Of a stretch of 64,000 bases of DNA, positions 53,979 through 61,635 are shown in pieces. The notes beneath the pieces were generated by a model. It saw only the letters and a program-made list of their open reading frames with translations. It made no database searches and was not told where the DNA came from. The stretch covers positions 1-64,000 of the forward strand of contig NZ_JAGGKA010000001.1 of assembly GCF_017873215.1 (NCBI RefSeq). The letters run 5' to 3'. Position numbers and translations under genes: made by a program. This DNA is from Clostridium tetanomorphum. Lineage in GTDB: Bacteria > Bacillota > Clostridia > Clostridiales > Clostridiaceae. The first letter of the stretch is position 1, and every line of letters starts with the position of its first letter.

Positions 53979-54542
53979 ATGAATGTAGACAGTACAAACT
54001 TTGTAAAAGAAATAAAAAAGAAGAATACAAGAGCTCTAGAGTTTGTAATAGATAACTATAGTAATCTAATTTTTAAAGTTATAGGTAGTGTATTAAATTC
54101 CAGCTTTCATTCTCAATATGTAGAGGAATGTGCAAATGATGTATTTTTAGCTGTATGGAATAATATTGAAAGTTTTGATGAGAAAAAGGGAGAATTTAAA
54201 TATTGGATTACTGCTATAGCAAAATACAAAGCTATAGATTACAAAAGAAAGTTATTTAAGCAAAGTACTGTTCATCCTATTGAGGATTATACATTACAGG
54301 ATACTGTGAATTTAGAAGAAATTATAGTAGGAAAAGAAAATAGAGAAGAACTTTTAATGGCTATAGATGATATGAAGGATGCAGATAGGGAGATATTTAT
54401 AAGAAGATATTTTTTATATGAGGGAGTAGAAAATATAGCAAGAACTTTTGGTGTGAATAGGAATTTAGTAGATAAAAGACTTTCAAGAGGACGTAAATTT
54501 TTAAAGGAAAAGCTTATGCTTTTGAAAGGAGAAGTATTATGA
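53979..54542 (+). CDS. ECF-type RNA polymerase sigma factor
   Basis: A 187-residue sigma-70 family factor of the extracytoplasmic-function class. Region 2 is ALEFVIDNYSNLIFKV to FDEKKGEFKYWITAIAKYKA, with the DYKRK region-2.4 segment. Region 4 is ENIARTFGVNRNLVDKRLSR. I start at the ATG at 53979, 6 nt after GGGAGG; a longer frame from 53874 reads through that site. It overlaps its predicted anti-sigma gene by 4 nt. Confidence 0.9.
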   Translation: MNVDSTNFVKEIKKKNTRALEFVIDNYSNLIFKVIGSVLNSSFHSQYVEECANDVFLAVWNNIESFDEKKGEFKYWITAIAKYKAIDYKRKLFKQSTVHPIEDYTLQDTVNLEEIIVGKENREELLMAIDDMKDADREIFIRRYFLYEGVENIARTFGVNRNLVDKRLSRGRKFLKEKLMLLKGEVL

Positions 54543-55972
54543 ATAATAATGATTTTAATTTAGAAGAAAAGGATATATATAAATTGTTTAATGGAATAAA
54601 AATTGAAGAAAGTGAGTTTAATGATATGAATGAAGAAGTAGACCAGATTCAAAAAGAAAGAATAAAGAAAAATTTAAATAAAAGGGTAAAAGGCAAAAAA
54701 GGTTCAAAAGCTTTAAAGTATGGTTCTATGGCAGCAGCCATATCAGTAGCATGTTTCATAGGAATTAAGGCAGCTCCCCCAACTTTTGCAAAGAATATTC
54801 CAGTATTAAATTCTATAATACAAATGCTAAAGAACGAAGATGGAGATCATGGGGAATATGAAAAGTACTCTCAAATTGTAGATAAGAGTGTTACAGATAA
54901 GGGAGTAACTCTTACTATAAATGAGATATTAGCTGATGAATCAAAACTTGTTATAAGTTACACAATAAAAAGTGATAAAAAAATTAAAGATTTGGAAGTA
55001 TATCCCTTACAAGGATTTTTAAAAATTAATGGTAAAAATTTTTCTGGTAGTGGAGTTAGTCGAGGAAAGTATATTGACGATTATACCTATGTTGTTAGTG
55101 AAGAGGCAGATATTGATTCATTTAAAGCACCTGAAAAATTTAATGTGGATTTAGAGGTTAGTGAGATAGCAAATATAAAAGGTAAGTGGAACTTTGATTT
55201 TAGTGTATCAAAAGAGGAAATAGCCAAAAGTAGTACTATAATTAAACCAAATAAAAAAGTAAGTTTCCCAGATAGTAATATAACTATAGATAAAGTAGTA
55301 TTATCTCCTATAGGAACTTATATTTTAATAAATGGAGAATTCAAAGATAAAGTGAAAAATAGAAACATACCAGCAGGAGAAATGTTTGAATATAATTACT
55401 GGGTAGCTTATGATGATAAAGGAGTGGAACTTATACCAAATGGGATTGGTGCTGGAGCAGCAGATTCTTCAAAATTTAGCAGTAAGATGGCTTATACAAA
55501 AGTAAAAGATATTCCTAAGCATTTAACTATATTACCTTTAAAATGGACTCCTACAGGAGGTGGCGGAGTTGATGAAAACGGCAAAGAAGTACATTATTCA
55601 ATAGAGGAAAGTAAAAAACCTAAGGAAGTAAGTAAAATTATAGATGGAAAATATCCAATAGAGATTTCACAAGGAAAAATGGGAAAACTTATAATAAAGG
55701 AAATAAAAACAGAAAAAGATAAGACTATAGTTAAATTTACTGCGGAAGGTAAAGCACCTTATACTCAAGGAACTAGCCTTTCTATAAAAGATGCATTTGG
55801 AAAAGAGGTTAAAATTAAAGATAGTGATATAAGAAAAAATGAAGAAAAACCTAATGAATTCACCATGGAATTTGAATCATTAGATCCTAATAAACAATAT
55901 AGAGTATGTACAACTGACTTTGCTAATGTTGAAGTGGGAGAAGATTTAAAGTTTAATATTGAGATTAAATAG
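54539..55972 (+). CDS. DUF4179-containing predicted anti-sigma factor
   Basis: A 477-residue membrane protein: cytoplasmic N-terminal part of about 60 residues, one helix (YGSMAAAISVACFIGIKAAP), then a large extracytoplasmic region with the DUF4179 domain (VTDKGVTLTINEILADESKL, VISYTIKSDKKIK) and a C-terminal beta domain (LIIKEIKTEKDKTIVKFTAE). The 4-nt overlap with the ECF sigma gene and the topology suggest it holds that sigma factor at the membrane until a signal arrives. Signal unknown. Confidence 0.83.
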   Translation: MNNNDFNLEEKDIYKLFNGIKIEESEFNDMNEEVDQIQKERIKKNLNKRVKGKKGSKALKYGSMAAAISVACFIGIKAAPPTFAKNIPVLNSIIQMLKNEDGDHGEYEKYSQIVDKSVTDKGVTLTINEILADESKLVISYTIKSDKKIKDLEVYPLQGFLKINGKNFSGSGVSRGKYIDDYTYVVSEEADIDSFKAPEKFNVDLEVSEIANIKGKWNFDFSVSKEEIAKSSTIIKPNKKVSFPDSNITIDKVVLSPIGTYILINGEFKDKVKNRNIPAGEMFEYNYWVAYDDKGVELIPNGIGAGAADSSKFSSKMAYTKVKDIPKHLTILPLKWTPTGGGGVDENGKEVHYSIEESKKPKEVSKIIDGKYPIEISQGKMGKLIIKEIKTEKDKTIVKFTAEGKAPYTQGTSLSIKDAFGKEVKIKDSDIRKNEEKPNEFTMEFESLDPNKQYRVCTTDFANVEVGEDLKFNIEIK

Positions 55973-56018
55973 GTAAAGATAAATAAGAAATAAAAAATAA
56001 TAAAGAATAAATAGGGAG

Positions 56019-56049
56019 AGAATTTTTGCTTATAGCAAAAATTCTTTTC
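56019..56049 (+). terminator. Terminator after the ECF operon
   Basis: AGAATTTTTGCT (56019-56030) pairs with AGCAAAAATTCT (56034-56045), with a 3-nt loop, then TTTC. Confidence 0.75.
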
Positions 56050-56265
56050 ATGTTTATAATAAAAATTTCTAAAGAAATTTTAACAATATTTATTCTTTAT
56101 TATCTATAATTTAAGTTTTTGTGGTTGTTTGCAACTAAATATTCTTACAATATTGTAATATTTCTGTTTTATATGTAAGCAGTTAGTTATTGTTATAAAT
56201 AATAAATGATATATAATATAAATGTATATATGAAAAATAATTCTTAAATGGAAAAAGGAGATTTT

Positions 56266-56633
56266 ATGGAAAAGTGTATTATAAATGGACATGAATATAG
56301 TAAGATTGAAAAAATTTTAGATGAAAAAAAAGTAAATTTATTAAGTTTGGATTTAATTTGAAAGGTTTTATGCCTTATGCTCATTGCAAAAAAGCTATTT
56401 CTATAAAAGTATATAAATTTGGAGTTTTACTACCTACAATTATATTAGGATTTATACCAACTCTTTTAGGTATTATTTTGGAAAATTCTAATTTGGCTGC
56501 TATTGGAACCTTAATGATTGCCATGGGATCAGGAGATTTTATGATATTTTGGATAATAAAAAATTTACCTAATGTTGCTTTAGTTAGTGATCATCCAGTA
56601 AAGCCTGGTTGTGTTGTCTATGTGGGAAAGTAA
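56266..56633 (+). pseudogene. DUF3267 (putative zincin membrane protein) with internal deletion
   Basis: A start with GGAG ribosome site opens a 31-codon frame (MEKCIINGHEYSKIEKILDE) that stops at 56359-56361. In the next frame the sequence resumes as KFGFNLKGFMPYAHCKK and runs to 56633 through two hydrophobic helices and SDHPVKPGCVVY, the typical C-terminal part of DUF3267 proteins. The stretch that should carry the HExxH metal motif and the first helices is missing. The reading frame is therefore both deleted and shifted. Confidence 0.6.
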
Positions 56634-56662
56634 ATTATAGATTTTTATGAAGGGGGATAAAA

Positions 56663-57985
56663 ATGAATTTTAAAAGATTGTGTTCAAAAATTTTTGTAGC
56701 AGTATTTGTGACTACTGCTATACTAAGTGGAAGTACTTCACAAGCAAAATGTGCAGAGATAACTGAGGGTAATTTAAAATCAAAAGTAGTACCTTTAAAA
56801 ACTGTGCAAGCTAGAAATGGCCTTGATGATTTTAACTCACTTCAAACTATTTTGAAGGATAAAAAGATTGTTGCAGTTGGAGAAGCTACTCATGGAACTA
56901 AGGAATTTTTTCAAATGAAGCATCGCATGTTTGAGTTTTTAGTAGAAAAAATGGGGTTTAGATTATTTGGTATAGAAGCTGCCTTTGGAGAATGTAGAGC
57001 AATTAATGATTACATTCTTTATGGAAAGGGAAAAGCGGAAGACGTTGTTAGTGGTATGGGATTTTGGACTTGGTCAACTAAGGAAGTAGTGGATATGGTA
57101 CAGTGGATGAGAGCATATAATGGAGATCCTAATCATAAAACTAAAATAAAATTTTACGGATTTGATATGCAATCAGCAAATAAAGATAAAGAAATTGTAT
57201 TGAATTATATAAAAAAAGTAGATAGTAAGTCTTTAAAAAATTATAATGATGCTTTATCTAAATTTAATGTAAATGAATTAACTGCAATTAAAAATAAGGT
57301 TGGAGCATTAAGTATTGCTTTTGAAAAGAATAAAAATCAATATATTTCAAAATCATCCAAGAGTGAATATGAGATTACACAGCAGCATTTAAACATTATT
57401 ATTCAATGTTTAGATTTAACAATAAAAAATAAAGGATTTATGGCAAATGCTTCAGAAGTTAGAGATTATTATATGGCCCAAAATGTTAAATGGATATTGA
57501 ATTATGAAAAACAGTTTGGAAATGATAAAATAATGCTTTGGGCACATAATGGACATGTGGCAAAGAAGTTCCCTGGTTATGTTTCTATGGGACAAAATTT
57601 AAAAGGAATATTTAAGGATGATGTCTATGTTATAGGACAAGAATTTTACAAAGGAAGTTTTAGAGCAATTTCACATTCAATTTTCCCAACATCGGATTCA
57701 AATAGAAGTAGACTTAGAGAATTTAATATAGAAGATTCTTATTCAAACACATTTGCATATAGACTTGAAAAGGCTAATGTACCATTATATTTTATAGATT
57801 TTAAAGAAGCTTCCAAAGATAAGGATATTGATAAATGGCTATCTGAAAATCAACTTGTTCATGAAATAGGGGCAGTATATTCACAAATATTTCAAAGTAT
57901 GTCATTATGTCCACAGGTTCCAAAAGAAGCATTTGATGGAATTATATTTATAAGGGAAACATCAGCGTCAATTGATATAAAATAA
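56663..57985 (+). CDS. Secreted erythromycin-esterase-family protein
   Basis: A 440-residue protein with a signal peptide (about residues 1-30, ending near TSQAKCAE). The Ere-family catalytic segment GEATHGTKEFFQMKHRMFEF is present, followed by GIEAAFGECRAINDYIL and LWAHNGHVAKKFPGY. Cytoplasmic EreA/EreB open the macrolide lactone, but secreted relatives are common in spore formers and their substrates are unknown, so antibiotic resistance should not be assumed. GGGGG before ATG. Confidence 0.82.
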   Translation: MNFKRLCSKIFVAVFVTTAILSGSTSQAKCAEITEGNLKSKVVPLKTVQARNGLDDFNSLQTILKDKKIVAVGEATHGTKEFFQMKHRMFEFLVEKMGFRLFGIEAAFGECRAINDYILYGKGKAEDVVSGMGFWTWSTKEVVDMVQWMRAYNGDPNHKTKIKFYGFDMQSANKDKEIVLNYIKKVDSKSLKNYNDALSKFNVNELTAIKNKVGALSIAFEKNKNQYISKSSKSEYEITQQHLNIIIQCLDLTIKNKGFMANASEVRDYYMAQNVKWILNYEKQFGNDKIMLWAHNGHVAKKFPGYVSMGQNLKGIFKDDVYVIGQEFYKGSFRAISHSIFPTSDSNRSRLREFNIEDSYSNTFAYRLEKANVPLYFIDFKEASKDKDIDKWLSENQLVHEIGAVYSQIFQSMSLCPQVPKEAFDGIIFIRETSASIDIK

Positions 57986-58025
57986 TAATTTGCTAGATAA
58001 AATTTATAGTTTTACTTAAGTAATA

Positions 58026-58076
58026 GAAAAAGGACTTTTCGCAATACATATCTATGCATTGTGAGATAGCCCTTTT
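58026..58076. terminator. Convergent-gene hairpin
   Basis: CGCAATACATA (58040-58050) pairs with TATGCATTGTG (58053-58063, one mismatch); outside it AAAAGG and CCTTTT pair again. It covers the last codons of the minus-strand C11 peptidase gene and lies downstream of the esterase gene on the plus strand. Confidence 0.5.
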
Positions 58077-59269
58077 GTATTTCTATAATAATTTGCATTA
58101 TAGGTTTTAAGGTTACTCAAAATTTTTAGTATTTCTTGTGAAGATAAATTAGGATTAAGATTTGATAAAAAGCTATATATAGCACCATTAGATAGTTTAG
58201 TTGGAGCTAATAAAGAATTTTTTGTTGTATTTTCTATATTGTAATTACTTAAAAGTTGACACCATTTATTATTTTGTGCAAAAGCTAATTTTTTATATAT
58301 AATTATTGATTTATTTAGATTTGTACAAATTATATTTATAAAATTTTTATTTATAATATCATTAGTATATACGATAGAAGAAAGTATAGAGTTTATCTCT
58401 TTTAAATGAATATTACAAGGAAGCTTATTTGTGATATCAGTCATAATTTTAAATATATCCACAGGATTTTTATATCCTAATGATAAGTAACAATTAGCTA
58501 ATTCACTAAAATGCTCCTTAATTATTTTTAATAACGAGCTATCTAAAGTATAACAAATAAGAGGAAAATTTAGATTGTTAAGCAACTTTTCTATGAATAA
58601 ATTTAAATTAGTACAATCTATATTTTCTTCAATAAAATTAATTAAATGGCATATAGAAATACCAGAAAGAGGTCCAGTTTGAGAGTAAGTGATAACTTTT
58701 TTACAGGTATGGTTTTCCTTATAACCTAATTCATAAATTACTTCAATTAAATTCATATAACACATATCTAGAACTAATACATCTATACTTATGTTGTAAT
58801 CTTTTTTTATTAAATTTATAGCATAGCACATTTCGGGTATTCCCATAATATAAAAATTATCTAGAGTTATATCTGTAAGACCTCCAATATAAGATATACC
58901 ATGACCAGATACAAGAAGCATATAGTGTTTAGCTGGAAAATTGACTATACCCCATTTTATAAAATTATATAAAGTTTTAGGATCTGCCATATTCAAAAAT
59001 CCCATATCTTGAATAAGTATTTCTTTTTCATCCATTATTATATATCGTCTAACACCAGACCATTCATGTATTTCTTTAGGAATAATTTTTGATGGATTTA
59101 CCATAGTAACTAACATGTTATTAGCCTTACCTATTTGGGTAACTATATTTATATTTTTAGTAGAAGTACATTTTTTTGAATTAATAAAGCTTCTATAAAT
59201 TTCAGGTGACATTTCATTATTTCCATTATTGTAAATCAATAATGTCCATTCTTTTATATCATTAAACAT
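58052..59269 (-). CDS. Clostripain-family (peptidase C11) cysteine protease, leaderless
   Basis: A 405-residue protein whose first 190 residues fit peptidase C11: WTLLIYNNGNNEMSPEIYRS, DMGFLNMADPKTLYNFIKWG, the catalytic His in MLLVSGHGISYIGG and the catalytic Cys in IDVLVLDMCYMNLIEVIYEL. Unlike secreted clostripain there is no signal peptide, so it would act in the cytoplasm or mother cell. It lies 54 nt after a 180-residue Cys-containing protein on the same strand, likely in one operon. Confidence 0.82.
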   Translation of the reverse strand: MFNDIKEWTLLIYNNGNNEMSPEIYRSFINSKKCTSTKNINIVTQIGKANNMLVTMVNPSKIIPKEIHEWSGVRRYIIMDEKEILIQDMGFLNMADPKTLYNFIKWGIVNFPAKHYMLLVSGHGISYIGGLTDITLDNFYIMGIPEMCYAINLIKKDYNISIDVLVLDMCYMNLIEVIYELGYKENHTCKKVITYSQTGPLSGISICHLINFIEENIDCTNLNLFIEKLLNNLNFPLICYTLDSSLLKIIKEHFSELANCYLSLGYKNPVDIFKIMTDITNKLPCNIHLKEINSILSSIVYTNDIINKNFINIICTNLNKSIIIYKKLAFAQNNKWCQLLSNYNIENTTKNSLLAPTKLSNGAIYSFLSNLNPNLSSQEILKILSNLKTYNANYYRNTKGLSHNA

Positions 59270-59323
59270 TTTATTATCACAACCACTATAATATTTAAAG
59301 AAAGCCCCAAATAAAGGGGCATT

Positions 59324-59866
59324 TTATTCTATTATATCTATATCTATAAGGTCTAAAAAATTGATTCCTCGGGATGGTTCAAGTTCACAAGTAGGTCCTA
59401 TTATAGTTCTATTATCGCAGCCACCACCACTTTGATTGCTGCCTCCTTTTATAGCTACATTAATTAAACCTGGCTGGTAACAACCAATTAAAGTAAAATT
59501 ATATTCGCCTATATTAGGATGGACATTAGGTTGCACATCTGCATTACTTAAATTATCCCATTTTATTACTCTTACAGTTTCATTAGGATCAAATAAACAA
59601 GAACTATTTGAATTTGGAGGATTAAATATTAATATATCTAAATCTGATGCATCATCTATAGGTACTGTAGTTCCATTTTTTGAAACACTTACTAAATCAT
59701 GATTTGGGCAAAGTTCTAACTCCCAGTGGCTTATTTCTGTACCAACAGTAGGTCCTGTTTTAGTAATAATGTATATCCAGGTTTGCTCAAATCTATTTGT
59801 TTGAGGGTTAAATTCACATTGTGGAAAACCAGCTTTTAAAGCTATATCATAATTAAGATTGGTCAT
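59324..59866 (-). CDS. Hypothetical Cys-containing protein upstream of the C11 peptidase
   Basis: A 180-residue beta-rich protein without signal peptide. Features: TKTGPTVGTEISHWELELCP, a Gly/Ser/Asn stretch with cysteines (NQSGGGCDNRT) and an acidic hydrophobic end (FLDLIDIDIIE) after EPSRG. The ISHWELELC-type segment recurs in uncharacterised surface proteins of many bacteria. GAGGTGATA ribosome site before ATG. Likely co-transcribed with the protease, so it may be its substrate or partner; a spore-surface role is also possible. Confidence 0.6.
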   Translation of the reverse strand: MTNLNYDIALKAGFPQCEFNPQTNRFEQTWIYIITKTGPTVGTEISHWELELCPNHDLVSVSKNGTTVPIDDASDLDILIFNPPNSNSSCLFDPNETVRVIKWDNLSNADVQPNVHPNIGEYNFTLIGCYQPGLINVAIKGGSNQSGGGCDNRTIIGPTCELEPSRGINFLDLIDIDIIE

Positions 59867-60129
59867 AATATCACCTCTTTTTATTTGTAATGGTTACCCA
59901 TATTTCAAGTAGTACTTATTCATACTCAATAAATTGAAATATTAACAATGTTAAAGATTGGATGAAATAAGTTTATCTATTTTATTATATTAGTTATACA
60001 CTAACTAAGTTACTTAAATTAATATAATCTTATATTGCTAGCTTATGTAATAATACATATATGTAACAATATATATAAGAAAACATATAATTATATTAGA
60101 TGTAAAAGCTATTTCAGGGGGATTTTATT

Positions 60130-60357
60130 TTGAATAATAAACTAAAATATGATTGTGGATGGAGTGAAAAGATAATAGAGGTTAAGCCCTGTGAATTTTC
60201 TAAAAAAGTCAAAATAAATCTTCAGCCAGCCCCCCTTTCATCATTATATGTAACTTATGTTGATATAGAAAAAATACTTAAATTTCTAATAGTTTTTATT
60301 ATTATTAGAAATAGATGGTTTAAAAAGAAAGGGTACTATTTTAAAAAAATTCCTTAA
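60130..60357 (+). CDS. Short hypothetical ORF, possibly truncated
   Basis: A 75-codon frame from TTG with AGGGGGA 8 nt upstream. The first 45 residues (NNKLKYDCGWSEKIIEVKPC, KINLQPAPLSSLYVTYV) look structured, while the last 25 are A/T-driven and Lys-rich. This suggests loss of the original 3' end. No family recognised. Divergent from the C11 operon. Confidence 0.4.
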   Translation: MNNKLKYDCGWSEKIIEVKPCEFSKKVKINLQPAPLSSLYVTYVDIEKILKFLIVFIIIRNRWFKKKGYYFKKIP

Positions 60358-60447
60358 ATTATTTTATAGCTTTAGTATAAAGCTAAGTACTTATTAGTAA
60401 TACTTAAAAATAAATATTATATTTAGAGTAATTTAAGGGGTGATATT

Positions 60448-60886
60448 ATGGGAACAAAAATAAAAGATGTAAAAGATATAAGAGATACGAGAGATTCAGT
60501 TGTAAGACAGGCTGCAACATGTAATACTATAACAGCACTTCCGTGTTCCATATGTCAAAAAACTACTTTAGATCCTATTAGTTTAGATAATCTTTTGCAA
60601 ATAACAGTAACAGCTACCGTAAATAATGTATGTGTAAATAAAACTTTAGCCATAGGTGCTTATACTATGTGAACAAATAGAAGATCAATCTGGAACTACA
60701 AATAGGGTGATTTCAACACAAATATTCACAAGGCCAGCTAGTACCGGGAGTACCTGTGAAAGTGTAACTCATGATTTTATATTTGTTATTCCAGATACCT
60801 GTCGTCAAACAAATAGAATATTTAAAGCTACAGCCGTAGCTAATTACATTTTAGACAATACAGATTGTGAATGTCCATGCTCTTAA
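60448..60886 (+). pseudogene. Cys-rich protein gene with a frameshift
   Basis: The gene starts with a GGGGTGATA ribosome site and runs 74 codons (GTKIKDVKDIRDTRDSVVRQ, TATVNNVCVNKTLAIG) to a stop at 60670-60672. From about 60656 the +1/-2 frame continues without a break (LILCEQIEDQSG to the CECPCS end at 60886). Joined, the product is about 146 residues with some ten cysteines. Either one base is extra near 60650-60665, or the shift is programmed or a sequencing error. Cys content and Thr/Asn-rich beta pattern suggest a spore-surface protein; inferred only. Confidence 0.55.
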
Positions 60887-60928
60887 CATCAGTGTTTTTT
60901 ATTTCAAATAGAATAAATTTTAGATTAA

Positions 60929-60963
60929 TAGGGTAAGGGGAAGTCTTACCCTAATTATTTTTT
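60929..60963 (+). terminator. Terminator after the Cys-rich gene
   Basis: TAGGGTAAG (60929-60937) pairs with CTTACCCTA (60945-60953), then ATTATTTTTT. Confidence 0.85.
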
Positions 60964-61261
60964 CGTATTTTAAATACAACAGGTTGTATCTGTGGGTCTA
61001 AAGATATTATAGCTATGAGTAGAAAAAAGATACCTCCTTTGCTAGAATAAATGCAGGTTCGCCAAGCGCATTGATAATATTTGATAGACATGCAAACTTG
61101 AAATATAAGTGTGAAAGAATTTATTGACTTGTTTACAGGTGGTCATGACTTTATGAAAATTTATATATTAAATATACTGATAATAATTTATTAATAAAAT
61201 AAGATAAAAAATTATTTAAATTAAGGAATATGTACAATTATTTACAAAATTATTTAAAATA
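60964..61261. other. Intergenic gap upstream of the B12-regulated operon
   Basis: About 300 nt without a supported gene. One short stretch (60984-61021) reads GCICGSKDIIAMS on the plus strand, which looks like a coding relic but has neither start nor length. Nothing else is recognised. Confidence 0.3.
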
Positions 61262-61290
61262 TTGACAAAATCGCTATTTATTCTTATAAT
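61262..61290 (+). promoter_or_regulatory. Consensus sigma-A promoter of the riboswitch transcript
   Basis: A perfect TTGACA (61262-61267) and a perfect TATAAT (61285-61290), exactly 17 nt apart. Transcription would start near 61297, shortly before the riboswitch. Confidence 0.85.
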
Positions 61291-61321
61291 TATTGGCATA
61301 TGATAAAATTTTATATTTAAA

Positions 61322-61478
61322 TATAGGTGCTAATTTATGGATTAGTGAAAAGGGAAGTAGGTGAAAGTCCTACACGGTCCCGCCGCTGTAACAGAGGAGT
61401 TTAACTATATTACCACGGAGTTTACCGGAAGGGTAGTTTAAATTATGATACTGAAGTCAGAAGACCTGCCTATATTTT
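61322..61478 (+). promoter_or_regulatory. Cobalamin (adenosylcobalamin) riboswitch
   Basis: The conserved core is present in order: the opening TATAGGTGC, the GGGAAGTAGGTGAAAGTCC hairpin region (61362-61380), ACGGTCCCGCCGCTGTAAC (61374-61392), and the B12 box AAGTCAGAAGACCTGCC (61454-61470). An intrinsic terminator lies downstream, so high B12 should stop transcription of the importer genes. Confidence 0.95.
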
Positions 61479-61537
61479 GTTACACTTAACTTTACGGAGG
61501 ATAGAGGAGGTGAATTTATTTTGAACAAATAAAGTGC

Positions 61538-61576
61538 CCTTTATTAACTTTTTAAAGCTTAATAAAGGTTTTTTTT
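61538..61576 (+). terminator. Riboswitch-controlled terminator
   Basis: CCTTTATTAA (61538-61547) pairs with TTAATAAAGG (61559-61568), followed by eight T. It stands between the B12 riboswitch and the importer gene and is the probable expression platform. Confidence 0.85.
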
Positions 61577-61635
61577 ATTTTAATTATTAAAAAAATTAAA
61601 TAAGAATGAGATATGTAACTCATAGGAGGATTTGT

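Noticed and set aside
56663-57985. Macrolide resistance gene
   Set aside because: The protein has a signal peptide and only family-level resemblance to Ere esterases, so I do not call resistance.
61322-61478. Possible T-box or other leader before the importer gene
   Set aside because: The B12 box and the surrounding conserved core identify a cobalamin riboswitch; there is no T-box sequence (TGGNACCGCG).
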